A DNA stretch of 64,000 bases, taken from positions 2,170,001-2,234,000 of the forward strand of contig NZ_OZ241356.1 in NCBI RefSeq assembly GCF_965200405.1. The letters run 5' to 3'. The position numbers and the translations under genes are program-made. This document shows, one piece after another, positions 52,645 through 61,720 of the stretch. Every line of letters begins with the position of its first letter. Positions within the stretch are counted from its first letter, which is position 1. This DNA comes from Glacieibacterium sp965200405. GTDB taxonomy: Bacteria > Pseudomonadota > Alphaproteobacteria > Sphingomonadales > Sphingomonadaceae. The notes beneath the pieces were generated by a model that saw only the letters and a program-made list of their open reading frames with translations, was not told where the DNA came from and did no database searches.

Positions 52645-52821
52645 ATGGCTACCGTAAAGATCACCCAGACCGGCTCGCACATCCGTCGCCGCCCCGATCA
52701 GCAGGCAACGCTGATCGGTCTCGGCCTCAACAAGATGCACCGCACCCGCGAGCTGGAGGATACCCCTTCAGTCCGTGGCATGATCCGCAAGGTCGCGCAT
52801 CTTATCACGATCGAGAGCTAG
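52645..52821 (+). CDS. rpmD: 50S ribosomal protein L30
   Basis: 58-residue ribosomal protein translated from the ATG at 52645: it begins MATVKITQTGSHIRRRPDQQ and contains LIGLGLNKMHRTRELEDTPS, the L30 signature, ending HLITIES. It lies 9 bp after rpsE with an AAGGACC site, in the fixed rpsE-rpmD-rplO order. A hairpin follows its stop codon. Confidence 0.95.
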   Translation: MATVKITQTGSHIRRRPDQQATLIGLGLNKMHRTRELEDTPSVRGMIRKVAHLITIES

Positions 52822-52829
52822 AACTTTCG

Positions 52830-52847
52830 CGCCCGCTTCGGCGGGCG
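52830..52847 (+). promoter_or_regulatory. UUCG-loop hairpin between rpmD and rplO
   Basis: CGCCCGC-TTCG-GCGGGCG is a perfect 7-bp stem with a stable UUCG-type tetraloop and no following U run. It lies between two genes of one operon, so it more likely stabilises or separates transcript parts than terminates. Confidence 0.5.
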
Positions 52848-52886
52848 TCCCCATCCGCGCGACTAAAGCGAAAGCGAGTGCACAGC

Positions 52887-53429
52887 ATGAAACTGAACGA
52901 TCTCCGAGATAATCCAGGCGCCCGCAAGTCGCGCGTCCGTGTCGGCCGTGGTATCGGCTCCGGCGTCGGCAAGACTGCCGGTCGCGGCCAGAAGGGCCAG
53001 AAGAGCCGTTCGGGCGTCAGCATTGCCGGCTTCGAAGGCGGCCAGATGCCGCTCCACATGCGGCTGCCGAAGCGCGGCTTCAACAACGTCTTCCGCAAGT
53101 ATTTCGCCGAAGTTAACCTCGGCACGCTGCAGATCGCCGTCGATGCCGGAAAGATCAATGGCGACACCGTTCTCGACGGCGCGGCACTGGTTGCCGCCGG
53201 GGTCATCAGCCACGCTCGCGAAGGCGTCCGCCTGCTCGCCAAGGGCACGCTGACCACGCCGCTCAAGCTCAAGCTGACCGGTGCCAGTGCTGCCGCGAAG
53301 GCCGCCCTCGAGGCGATCGGCGGCACTCTCGAACTGCCGGCACCGAAGCCCGAGCCGATCAGCCGCGACGACCAGAAGGTCAACCGCGCCGCTGCCCGGG
53401 CGGCCAAGGCGAGCGCCGCCAAGGCATAA
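52887..53429 (+). CDS. rplO: 50S ribosomal protein L15
   Basis: Late-assembly protein of 180 residues. MKLNDLRDNPGARKSRVRVG, GSGVGKTAGRGQKGQKSRSG and FEGGQMPLHMRLPKRGFNN are canonical. The C-terminus has an Ala/Lys-rich extension of about 25 residues (AAARAAKASAAKA). The ATG at 52887 begins the standard N-terminus. Followed by a strong hairpin and then secY. Confidence 0.97.
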   Translation: MKLNDLRDNPGARKSRVRVGRGIGSGVGKTAGRGQKGQKSRSGVSIAGFEGGQMPLHMRLPKRGFNNVFRKYFAEVNLGTLQIAVDAGKINGDTVLDGAALVAAGVISHAREGVRLLAKGTLTTPLKLKLTGASAAAKAALEAIGGTLELPAPKPEPISRDDQKVNRAAARAAKASAAKA

Positions 53430-53435
53430 GTCATC

Positions 53436-53460
53436 CGGCCCGCCCCAACCGGGCGGGCCG
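53436..53460 (+). terminator. hairpin between rplO and secY
   Basis: CGGCCCGCCC and GGGCGGGCCG form a perfect 10-bp stem with a 5-base loop, followed by ATTGCTTTCC, a weak U run. Inside the operon it may act as a partial terminator lowering secY expression relative to ribosomal proteins. Confidence 0.55.
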
Positions 53461-53548
53461 ATTGCTTTCCGGCATGGCGCTATCGTTTGCCCATGCCTAT
53501 CTAGGCCGTCGAGCCCCTGGCGTTGGGGTCGAGTGGGTGGGAACGTAA

Positions 53549-54901
53549 ATGGCGTCACAAGCGCAACAGATGGCCGCGCAGCTCAGCTTCGCGAACTTCT
53601 CCAAAGCAACTGAACTCAAGAAGCGCCTGTGGTTCACCCTGGGCGCGCTGATCGTTTTCCGACTGGTGTCCTTTGTGCCGCTGCCGGGTGTCGATCCGAC
53701 GGCGCTCGGTTCGCTGTTCAACAGCACCAAGGGCGGCGCGATCGACTTCTTCAACATGTTCTCGGGCGGCGCCTTGCAGCGCATGTCGTTGATTGCGCTC
53801 GGCGTGACGCCGTACATCACCGCCTCGATCATCATCCAGTTGATGACCAGCCTCGTGCCGGCCCTCGCCAGCCTGAAGAAGGAAGGTGAGTCCGGCCGCA
53901 AGAAGCTCAACCAGTACACGCGCTACGGCACCGTGCTGCTGACCGCTATCCAGGGCTACGGCATCGCTGTCGGCCTCGAGAGCTGGGGCGCCGGCACCGG
54001 CGCCAGCGCAGTGATCGATCCGGGCTGGTTCTTCCGCGTCACCACAGTGATCACGCTGATCGGCGGCACGATGTTTCTGATGTGGCTGGGTGAGCAGATC
54101 ACCAGCCGCGGTATCGGCAACGGTATTTCGCTGATCATCATGGCCGGCATCGTCGCGCATCTTCCCGTCGCACTCGGCCAGTTGTTCGAGCGCAGCCGCA
54201 CCGGCGACCTGTCGGGTGGGTTCTTGGTCCTGGTCGCCGTCGTGGCGCTGGCAACGATCGCCTTCATCTGCCTGATGGAGCGGGCGCAGCGGCGAATATT
54301 GATCCAATATCCAAAGCGCCAGGTCGGTACCAAGCAGTTCCAGGGCGACAGCTCGCACCTGCCACTGAAGATCAACACCGCCGGCGTCATCCCGCCAATC
54401 TTCGCCTCGTCGCTGCTGCTGATGCCGCTGACGGTCGCGCAGTTCGCCGGCCGCACCGGCAACGGTCCCGATTGGCTGCTGACGATCACCACGGCGCTCC
54501 AGCACGGCGCGCCGCTGTATATGCTGCTCTACGCAGCCGGCATCATCTTCTTCAGCTTCTTCTACACGGCCGTCGTCTTCAATCCCGAGGAGACCGCCGA
54601 GAACCTCAAGAAGTACGGCGGCTTCATTCCCGGCATCCGTCCAGGCGTGCGGACCTCCGAGTACCTCGATTACGTGCTGACGCGCATCACCGTCATCGGT
54701 GCCGCCTATCTGACCGTGATCTGCCTGCTGCCGGAATTCCTGTCCTCGCAGATGGGCACCGGGCTGGCGCTCGGCGGAACGTCCTTGCTCATCGTCGTCA
54801 ATGTGACCATGGATACCGTAGCGCAGATCCAGTCACACCTGCTCGCGCATCAATATGAGGGGCTCATCAAGAAGTCCAAGCTGAGGGGAAATCGTCGTTG
54901 A
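53549..54901 (+). CDS. secY: preprotein translocase subunit SecY
   Basis: Ten-helix channel protein of the Sec translocon, 450 residues. KKRLWFTLGALIVFRLVSFV is helix 1, then GVTPYITASIIIQLMTSLVP, GIGNGISLIIMAGIVA, and KINTAGVIPPIFASSLLLMP before the PTA-type C-terminal helices. The cytosolic end (LIKKSKLRGNRR) is basic. Starts 119 bp after rplO. Its stop overlaps the adk start (TTGA). Confidence 0.97.
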   Translation: MASQAQQMAAQLSFANFSKATELKKRLWFTLGALIVFRLVSFVPLPGVDPTALGSLFNSTKGGAIDFFNMFSGGALQRMSLIALGVTPYITASIIIQLMTSLVPALASLKKEGESGRKKLNQYTRYGTVLLTAIQGYGIAVGLESWGAGTGASAVIDPGWFFRVTTVITLIGGTMFLMWLGEQITSRGIGNGISLIIMAGIVAHLPVALGQLFERSRTGDLSGGFLVLVAVVALATIAFICLMERAQRRILIQYPKRQVGTKQFQGDSSHLPLKINTAGVIPPIFASSLLLMPLTVAQFAGRTGNGPDWLLTITTALQHGAPLYMLLYAAGIIFFSFFYTAVVFNPEETAENLKKYGGFIPGIRPGVRTSEYLDYVLTRITVIGAAYLTVICLLPEFLSSQMGTGLALGGTSLLIVVNVTMDTVAQIQSHLLAHQYEGLIKKSKLRGNRR

Positions 54902-55548
54902 TCATCCTTGTTCTGCTTGGGCCTCCGGGCGCGGGCAAGGGCACTCAGGCGCAACGGCTGACGGCCGAGCGTGGACTGGTGCAGCTATCGACGGGTGACA
55001 TGCTGCGGGCCGCGGTAAAAGCCGGCTCGCCGCTGGGCCAGCGCGCCAAGGCAGTAATGGACGCCGGCGAGCTGGTCTCGGACGACATCGTCAACGGCCT
55101 GATCGGTGAGCGTCTCGACGTGCCGGCGGATCACCCGGGCTTCATCCTCGACGGCTATCCGCGAACCCGGGCCCAGGCCGAGGCGCTCGACGCGATGCTC
55201 GGCGCCAAGGGCCTGCACGTCGACAAGGTCGTCGAGCTGGTCGTCGACGAGGACGCGCTGGTCGACCGGATCACCGGACGTTTCACCTGCGCCAATTGCG
55301 GCGAGGGCTATCACAACCGCTACAAGCTGCCCAAGGTCGCAGACACCTGCGACGTCTGCGGCTCGCACGACTTCAAGCGTCGCATCGACGACAATGAGGC
55401 GACGGTCCGCACCCGGATGGCGGAATACCGCGCCAAGACTGCGCCGATCCTGCCCTATTACGACGCCAAGCACATCGTTGCGCGCGTTGACGGCATGGCC
55501 AGCATGGCCGTTGTCGGTGCCGCGATCGACGCGGTCCTGCCTGGGTGA
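54898..55548 (+). CDS. adk: adenylate kinase with zinc-binding LID
   Basis: Interconverts ATP + AMP and 2 ADP. The P-loop GPPGAGKGTQAQRL is near the N-terminus, with STGDMLRAAVKAGSPLG and DGYPRTRAQAEALD. The LID carries four cysteines (CANCGEGYH and CDVCGSHDF) for structural zinc. At 216 residues it is the long form. The only suitable start is TTG at 54898, overlapping the secY stop, with GAGGGGAAAT upstream; this coupling with a weak start codon may limit its level. Confidence 0.96.
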   Translation: MIILVLLGPPGAGKGTQAQRLTAERGLVQLSTGDMLRAAVKAGSPLGQRAKAVMDAGELVSDDIVNGLIGERLDVPADHPGFILDGYPRTRAQAEALDAMLGAKGLHVDKVVELVVDEDALVDRITGRFTCANCGEGYHNRYKLPKVADTCDVCGSHDFKRRIDDNEATVRTRMAEYRAKTAPILPYYDAKHIVARVDGMASMAVVGAAIDAVLPG

Positions 55549-55579
55549 AATCGTCGGTCGGATGTGATAGGCGTGCGGT

Positions 55580-56164
55580 ATGAACGTACGCCTCGATCAT
55601 CCGCTGGCACGGTCGGACGACACCCGACTTCTGGTGTTCGACGCCGACCTGTACAAGCGGCTGACCTTGGCCGGGGCGTTTGTCGATGCCGGGCGTGTCG
55701 AACTCATCGACGGGGTAATCATACAGATGAACGCGCAGGCGGTGCCGCACATGCGCGTCAAGGGCGACCTGGCTTATCGCCTGCGCCGGGCGATCGATGA
55801 TCTGGGCCTTTCTCTGAGGGTCGATCAGGAAGGCTCGGTGCAACTGTCGAACATGAGCGTGCCTGAGCCCGATATCCTGATCTGGGACGGCGTCGCCACG
55901 ACTGGCTTTGTCGACGGCCGCAGTGTCGTGCTGATCGTCGAGGTAGCGGATACTACGTTGGCGAAAGACCTGACGCTGAAGGCTGAACTCTACGCGGCCG
56001 CAGGTGTGCCCGAGTATTGGATCGCCGACGTCAATGGGCGGGCGATCCACCGTTACAGTAGTGCTCGGGAAGACGGGTACGGCGCACGCGCGATATTTCG
56101 GTTCGGCGAACAGATCGACAGCGTTGCAATCCCGGGACTTGGCATAGATCTCGGGGATCTGTAG
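55580..56164 (+). CDS. Uma2 family (PD-(D/E)XK) putative nuclease
   Basis: 194-residue protein of the Uma2 family, predicted restriction-like endonucleases of unknown role, mostly known from cyanobacteria and many copies per genome elsewhere. Seen here: RVELIDGVIIQMNAQAVPHM (the N-terminal ELIDG...HM block), VPEPDILIW (catalytic Asp), and VVLIVEVADTTLAKDL (E-x-K-like core, with Val-Glu-Val-Ala replacing a strict ExK), then YAAAGVPEYWIAD. It sits between adk and rpsM inside the ribosomal cluster, 31 bp after adk, where no such gene is normally found. An active nuclease is not proven. Confidence 0.87.
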   Translation: MNVRLDHPLARSDDTRLLVFDADLYKRLTLAGAFVDAGRVELIDGVIIQMNAQAVPHMRVKGDLAYRLRRAIDDLGLSLRVDQEGSVQLSNMSVPEPDILIWDGVATTGFVDGRSVVLIVEVADTTLAKDLTLKAELYAAAGVPEYWIADVNGRAIHRYSSAREDGYGARAIFRFGEQIDSVAIPGLGIDLGDL

Positions 56165-56194
56165 CGATCCCGCGGGAAAGATCCATGCCCGAGC

Positions 56195-56223
56195 TTGACA
56201 TTACGGGATTCGCTGCCTAGCTA
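56195..56223 (+). promoter_or_regulatory. sigma-70 promoter for the alpha operon
   Basis: TTGACA (56195-56200), exactly 17 bp, then TAGCTA (56218-56223) gives a perfect -35 and a fair -10. It lies in the 173-bp gap between the Uma2 gene and rpsM, about 115 bp before the rpsM start. It would supply rpsM-rpsK-rpoA-rplQ independently of the interrupted spc transcript. Confidence 0.65.
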
Positions 56224-56337
56224 CCCTGCTTCCGAATGAACGGATGAACTCACCGGGATGCCCTCTGGCTTTCCGGTGTCACGCTTTGAGATGGACCACT
56301 TAGCCCGAGTGGACCGTGGAGCCTGGGAGACCAATCT

Positions 56338-56706
56338 GTGGCACGTATCGCGGGTATCAACATCCCGACCAACAAGCGCGTCGAGATCGCGCTGACTTAC
56401 ATTCACGGCATCGGGCGCACCAAGGCGCTCGGGATCGTCACCGAACTCGGCTTCCCACGCGAGCGTCGCGTCCAGGACCTGACCGACGCCGAGGTGCTGC
56501 AGATCCGCGAGAAGATCGACAAGGACATGACGGTCGAGGGTGACCTTCGCCGCCAGACCGCGATGAACATCAAGCGCCTGATGGACCTCGCCTGCTATCG
56601 TGGCCTGCGCCACCGTCGCGGCCTGCCGGTCCGCGGTCAGCGCACCCACACCAACGCCCGTACCCGCAAGGGCAAGGCCAAGCCGATCGCCGGCAAGAAG
56701 AAGTAA
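56338..56706 (+). CDS. rpsM: 30S ribosomal protein S13
   Basis: Head protein bridging to L5 and L31, 122 residues. ARIAGINIPTNKRVEIALTY, the H2TH-like HGIGRTKALGIV, and CYRGLRHRRGLPVRGQRTHT are canonical. GTG start. First gene of the alpha operon, preceded by its own promoter and followed by rpsK after 69 bp. Confidence 0.98.
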   Translation: MARIAGINIPTNKRVEIALTYIHGIGRTKALGIVTELGFPRERRVQDLTDAEVLQIREKIDKDMTVEGDLRRQTAMNIKRLMDLACYRGLRHRRGLPVRGQRTHTNARTRKGKAKPIAGKKK

Positions 56707-56775
56707 CGAACTACGCTCATCGCGTAATTCCGCTCATTTTCAGTCCGACAGCTTAGCCTTTCAAGGAACGATCCG

Positions 56776-57165
56776 ATGGCCCGTGAACCAGCCCGCATCA
56801 AGCGCCGCGAGCGCAAGAACATCACCTCCGGCGTTGCCCATGTGAACGCCAGCTTCAACAACACGATGATCACCATCACCGACGCGCAGGGCAATGCGAT
56901 TGCCTGGTCGTCGGCCGGCACGATGGGCTTCAAGGGCTCGCGCAAGTCGACGCCGTACGCCGCCCAGATGGCTGCCGAAGACGCCGGCAAGAAGGCCGCC
57001 GAGCACGGCGTCCGCACTCTCGAAGTCGAAGTCCGCGGCCCCGGTTCGGGTCGTGAGTCGGCCCTGCGCGCGCTGCAGGCCGTCGGCTTCAACATCACGG
57101 CAATCCGCGATGTCACCCCAATCCCGCACAACGGCGTTCGTCCGCCGAAGCGCCGTCGCGTCTGA
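56776..57165 (+). CDS. rpsK: 30S ribosomal protein S11
   Basis: Platform protein near the mRNA exit, 129 residues. NITSGVAHVNASFNNTMITI, GNAIAWSSAGTMGFKGSRKS and the basic C-terminal VTPIPHNGVRPPKRRRV are canonical. An AAGGA site precedes the ATG. Followed by rpoA after 99 bp. Confidence 0.98.
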   Translation: MAREPARIKRRERKNITSGVAHVNASFNNTMITITDAQGNAIAWSSAGTMGFKGSRKSTPYAAQMAAEDAGKKAAEHGVRTLEVEVRGPGSGRESALRALQAVGFNITAIRDVTPIPHNGVRPPKRRRV

Positions 57166-57264
57166 CGCTGCCCTTGCTGCCGGCTGAATCCGCCGGCAGC
57201 ACTCAAAGATTTACGGATGCGCGGGTGACGATCCGCTGCGTCCCAGCTTCCCGAGGTGGAAAAA

Positions 57265-58320
<1,056 letters not shown>

Positions 58321-58336
58321 GCGCCGGTCGCCGGAC

Positions 58337-58375
58337 GATAACGGGAAATTTGCACTTCGCGAATTTCACGTTATC
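58337..58375 (+). promoter_or_regulatory. long hairpin in the rpoA-rplQ intergenic region
   Basis: GATAACGGGAAATT pairs with AATTTCACGTTATC at 13 of 14 positions around an 11-base loop. It lies 16 bp after the rpoA stop. A second perfect hairpin, GGCCGCGCA-ATCC-TGCGCGGCC, lies at 58456-58477. Neither has a U run. Confidence 0.5.
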
Positions 58376-58388
58376 GACCGGGACGACC

Positions 58389-58443
58389 AAGCGCGGCCGG
58401 CGGGTGCAACCCGACCGACGACGCGGCTTTGCCGCGGCGCTAA
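58389..58443. repeat. REP-like palindromic intergenic repeat, copy B
   Basis: This sequence in the rpoA-rplQ gap aligns with the repeat at 3742-3810 over its whole length, apart from a 17-base palindrome present only in copy A. Shared cores are CGGCCGGCGGGTG, CAACCCG.CCGACG and GGCTTTGCC. It contains the hairpin CGCGGC-TTT-GCCGCG. Confidence 0.55.
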
Positions 58444-58524
58444 TGACGGAAACTGGGCCGCGCAATCCTGCGCGGCCTGCTCCGGGGTACCTGACACGGC
58501 CCCCGAACGAACAAGGACAGACAC

Positions 58525-58938
58525 ATGCGTCACGGTAATTCCAATCGCAAGCTCGGCCGGACGACCAGCCACCGCCTCGCGATGTTCAAGAACATGGCCG
58601 CCTCGCTGATCAAGCACGAGCAGATCACGACGACGCTGCCCAAGGCTCGCGAAATCCGCCCGTACGTCGAAAAGCTGGTGACGCTCGCCAAGGTCGGTGG
58701 CTTGTCGAACCGCCGTCTCGCCGATGCGCGCCTCAAGGACGATGTCCAGCTGACCAAGCTGTTCGACGTGCTGGCCGTGCGTTACGCGGATCGTCCAGGC
58801 GGCTACATCCGTATCGTCAAGGCCGGTATCCGCCGCTCGGACGCGACCCCGATGGCGATCGTCGAGTTCGTCGAGCGCGACACCTCGGCCAAGGGCCAGG
58901 ACAGCGGTCCGGTCGAAAGCTTCGACGACGCCGCCTGA
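58525..58938 (+). CDS. rplQ: 50S ribosomal protein L17
   Basis: Tunnel-exit protein of 137 residues. MRHGNSNRKLGRTTSHRLAM, the TTLPKAREIRPYVEKLVTLA block and GGYIRIVKAGIRRSDATPMA are canonical. A C-terminal acidic extension (GQDSGPVESFDDAA) follows the core. It is separated from rpoA by 204 bp of palindrome-rich DNA. Last gene of the ribosomal region; the next gene starts 16 bp later. Confidence 0.97.
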   Translation: MRHGNSNRKLGRTTSHRLAMFKNMAASLIKHEQITTTLPKAREIRPYVEKLVTLAKVGGLSNRRLADARLKDDVQLTKLFDVLAVRYADRPGGYIRIVKAGIRRSDATPMAIVEFVERDTSAKGQDSGPVESFDDAA

Positions 58939-58954
58939 TTCGGGAGTGGGCGAG

Positions 58955-59389
58955 ATGGCACAGCCGCCGTATCGCCCACGCTCTGCCTATCGGGCCTATC
59001 GCTCCATCCCGACGCGCTGGATGGACAACGACGTTTACGGGCACGTCAACAACGTCGTCTATTACAGCTGGTTCGACACCGCGGTGAACGCGTACCTGGT
59101 CGAGGCCGGGCTGCTCGACATCAAGGACGGCCCGCTGATCGGCCTGGTTGCCGAGACTGGCTGCCGCTACGCCCGCTCCTTCGCCTTCCCCGAGACCGTC
59201 GAGGCCGGGATCCGTGTCGCTCACATCGGCACGTCGAGCGTCAGGTTCGAGGTCGGGCTGTTCGCGGCAGGCCAGCAGACCGCTGCCGCCGAGGGCTTTT
59301 TCGTCCATGTCTATGTCGACCGCGGCAGCCGTCGACCGATGCCGCTGCCTCCCGAATGGCGTGCCGGACTGGCGCTGATCGCCGCCTGA
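58955..59389 (+). CDS. acyl-CoA thioesterase, 4HBT hot-dog family
   Basis: 144-residue hot-dog thioesterase that would hydrolyse acyl- or 4-hydroxybenzoyl-CoA-like thioesters. WMDNDVYGHVNNVVYYSWFD is the 4HBT signature, with the Asp in the catalytic position, and VAETGCRYARSFAFPETVEA follows. The ATG at 58955 has GGGAG 8 bases upstream; a GTG three codons earlier is possible. It directly follows rplQ and may be co-transcribed. The substrate is unknown. Confidence 0.9.
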   Translation: MAQPPYRPRSAYRAYRSIPTRWMDNDVYGHVNNVVYYSWFDTAVNAYLVEAGLLDIKDGPLIGLVAETGCRYARSFAFPETVEAGIRVAHIGTSSVRFEVGLFAAGQQTAAAEGFFVHVYVDRGSRRPMPLPPEWRAGLALIAA

Positions 59390-59410
59390 CCCGGTTCATC
59401 GCGGGTACAA

Positions 59411-59434
59411 TGTGTCCTGTCTAGATAGGGCACA
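59411..59434. promoter_or_regulatory. inverted repeat before the glycine-rich secreted protein gene
   Basis: TGTGTCCT-GTCTAGAT-AGGGCACA is an 8-bp inverted repeat with one mismatch, immediately before the AAGGAG ribosome-binding site. TACAAT at 59406-59411 would serve as a -10 directly overlapping it. It may be an operator or a 5' mRNA hairpin. Confidence 0.35.
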
Positions 59435-59449
59435 ACAAGGAGCACTTCG

Positions 59450-59995
59450 ATGAGCATCGGTTTCCGCATCGCTTCGGGCCTGGCACTGTCGCTGGCACTG
59501 GTCAGCGCCCCGCTGTCGGCGCGCGATTATTATCGTGGCGGCTATCACCATTATCATCGCGGTGGCGGCGGTATCGGCCTGGGCGGCGCACTGCTCGGTG
59601 CAGCGATCATCGGCGGCGTCGCGATCGCTGCCTCGAACAGCAACAACAACCGCCAGCGCGTCTACGAGCAGGGCTATGACCCCAACACCGGCGGCGAGTA
59701 CCGCAGCTATGGCGGCGTCCAGAGCTATGGCGGGCAGGGCGGCCCCGGCTATGACGACCAGCAGGCGCAGAACGGCGACCCGGTCGAGGCCTGCTCGCGC
59801 GCGGCAGAGCGCGAGGCGCAGAACGGCGGCGGCTTCGCGCGCGTCGCCGGGATCGACCGCGTCGACAATATTCGCGGCGGTGTCCGCGTCCGCGGCTCGG
59901 TCGACATCAATGGCGGCGACCGCTCGCCGAGCCAGCGCGTGCCGTTCACCTGCAGCGCTGCCTATGGCGACATCACCGACCTGCGCCTCGGCTAA
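59450..59995 (+). CDS. exported glycine-rich protein of unknown function
   Basis: 181-residue secreted protein. The signal peptide ends near LSA-RDYYR (residue 24). It is followed by a His/Tyr/Gly-rich segment (GGYHHYHRGGGG), a hydrophobic glycine-zipper-like helix (LGGALLGAAIIGGVAIAAS, about 43-62), a Gln/Gly/Tyr-rich middle, and a C-terminal domain with two cysteines (VEACSRAA and PFTCSAAYG) that may form a disulfide. Similar envelope proteins are common in sphingomonads. No function is assigned. An AAGGAG site precedes the ATG. Confidence 0.8.
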   Translation: MSIGFRIASGLALSLALVSAPLSARDYYRGGYHHYHRGGGGIGLGGALLGAAIIGGVAIAASNSNNNRQRVYEQGYDPNTGGEYRSYGGVQSYGGQGGPGYDDQQAQNGDPVEACSRAAEREAQNGGGFARVAGIDRVDNIRGGVRVRGSVDINGGDRSPSQRVPFTCSAAYGDITDLRLG

Positions 59996-60054
59996 ACTGG
60001 ACTCGGACGGGATGCGTGCCTAGACCGCGCGCATCCCCGTATCGAAAGCGCCCA

Positions 60055-61608
60055 GTGCAAGAGCCTGAATCCATCCTCATCCTTGACTTCGGCAGCCAGG
60101 TCTCGCAGCTCATCGCCCGCCGCGTCCGCGAAGCCGGGGTCTATTGCGAGCTGGTGCCCTTCTCAAAGGGCGAGGAGGCGATCGCCCGGCTCGACCCGCG
60201 CGCCGTCATCCTGTCTGGAAGCCCCGCCTCCGTCACCGATATCGGCGCCCCGCGCGCTCCCGACAGCCTGTTCGAGCGCGGCATCCCTATCCTCGGCATC
60301 TGCTATGGCGAGCAGACCATGGCGGCCCAGCTCGGCGGCGAGGTCGGGCCGTCGCTGCACCGCGAGTTCGGCCGCGCCTATATCGACATCGCCGACGACT
60401 GCATGCTGTTCGACGGCCTGTGGAAAGCCGGCGAGCGCCACCAGGTGTGGATGAGCCACGGTGACCGCATCGACTCGATCCCGGCGGGCTTCCGTGTCGT
60501 CGCCACGACCGAGGGTGCACCGTTCGCCGCCATCGCCGACGACATCAAGCGTCGCTACGGCGTGCAATTCCACCCGGAGGTCATGCACACGCCCGACGGT
60601 GCCAAGCTGATCGCCAACTTCGTTCGCCACGTCGCCGGCTGTACCGCGACCTGGAGCATGGCCGGCTACCGCGCCGCCAAGGTCGCCGATATCCGCGCCC
60701 AGGTCGGCGACGGCAAGGTGATCTGCGGGCTGTCGGGCGGCGTCGACTCAGCCGTCGCGGCGGTGCTGATCCACGAGGCGATCGGTGACCAGCTGACTTG
60801 CGTCTTCGTCGATCACGGCCTGATGCGCGCCGGCGAGGCCGAGCAGGTCGTCGGCCTGTTCCGCGAGCATTATCATATCCCGCTCGTCCATGTGGACGCC
60901 GCCGACACTTTCCTGGGCGGCCTGGCGGGCGTCACCGACCCGGAGCTCAAGCGCAAGTTCATCGGCAAGACCTTCATCGACGTCTTCGAGGCCGAGGCGG
61001 CACGGATTGGCGGGGCAGGGTTTCTGGCGCAGGGCACGCTGTACCCCGACGTCATCGAGAGCGTCAGCTACACCGGCGGACCGAGCGTGACGATCAAGAG
61101 CCATCACAATGTCGGCGGTCTGCCGGAGCGCATGAACATGCAGCTCGTCGAGCCCCTGCGCGAGCTGTTCAAGGACGAGGTCCGCGTCCTCGGCCGCGAG
61201 CTCGGCCTGCCCGAGGCCTTCGTCGGCCGCCACCCGTTCCCCGGCCCCGGCCTGGCGATCCGCATCCCCGGCGAAGTCACCAAGGAAGCCTGCGACACGC
61301 TGCGTAAGGCCGACACGATCTTCCTCGACGAGATCCGCAAGGCCGGGCTGTACGATGCGATCTGGCAGGCGTTCGCCGTGCTGCTGCCGGTGCGGACGGT
61401 CGGCGTGATGGGCGACGGCCGGACCTATGACAAGGTCTGTGGCCTGCGCGCCGTGACCTCGGTCGACGGCATGACCGCCGACGTTTACCCCTTCGACAGC
61501 GCCTTCCTCAGCGCCTGCGCCACCCGCATCGTCAACGAGGTGCCCGGCATCAACCGCGTCGTGTATGACTATACGTCGAAGCCACCGGGCACGATCGAGT
61601 GGGAGTGA
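60055..61608 (+). CDS. guaA: GMP synthase (glutamine-hydrolysing)
   Basis: Converts XMP, glutamine and ATP to GMP. The class-I glutaminase half has LDFGSQVSQLIARRVREAG, LGICYGEQTMAAQ (nucleophile Cys) and FHPEVMHT (His/Glu). The ATP-pyrophosphatase half has GLSGGVDSAVAAVLI, and the dimerisation domain has GRHPFPGPGLAIRIPG and ends KPPGTIEWE. The GTG at 60055 gives the homologue-like start VQEPESILIL and 517 residues; an in-frame GTG at 60016 would add 13 residues. A single gene with its own upstream region. Confidence 0.96.
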   Translation: MQEPESILILDFGSQVSQLIARRVREAGVYCELVPFSKGEEAIARLDPRAVILSGSPASVTDIGAPRAPDSLFERGIPILGICYGEQTMAAQLGGEVGPSLHREFGRAYIDIADDCMLFDGLWKAGERHQVWMSHGDRIDSIPAGFRVVATTEGAPFAAIADDIKRRYGVQFHPEVMHTPDGAKLIANFVRHVAGCTATWSMAGYRAAKVADIRAQVGDGKVICGLSGGVDSAVAAVLIHEAIGDQLTCVFVDHGLMRAGEAEQVVGLFREHYHIPLVHVDAADTFLGGLAGVTDPELKRKFIGKTFIDVFEAEAARIGGAGFLAQGTLYPDVIESVSYTGGPSVTIKSHHNVGGLPERMNMQLVEPLRELFKDEVRVLGRELGLPEAFVGRHPFPGPGLAIRIPGEVTKEACDTLRKADTIFLDEIRKAGLYDAIWQAFAVLLPVRTVGVMGDGRTYDKVCGLRAVTSVDGMTADVYPFDSAFLSACATRIVNEVPGINRVVYDYTSKPPGTIEWE

Positions 61609-61720
61609 GCTGAGACACTGGCAGCTTCGCTCGGTAAGGTATTGTGCCAAAACGGTACAATCTAGATTGAGATTTTAGCCGAATTGCCGTAAGTTCGCTT
61701 CTTGGTAAAGGGGCGAGCAG

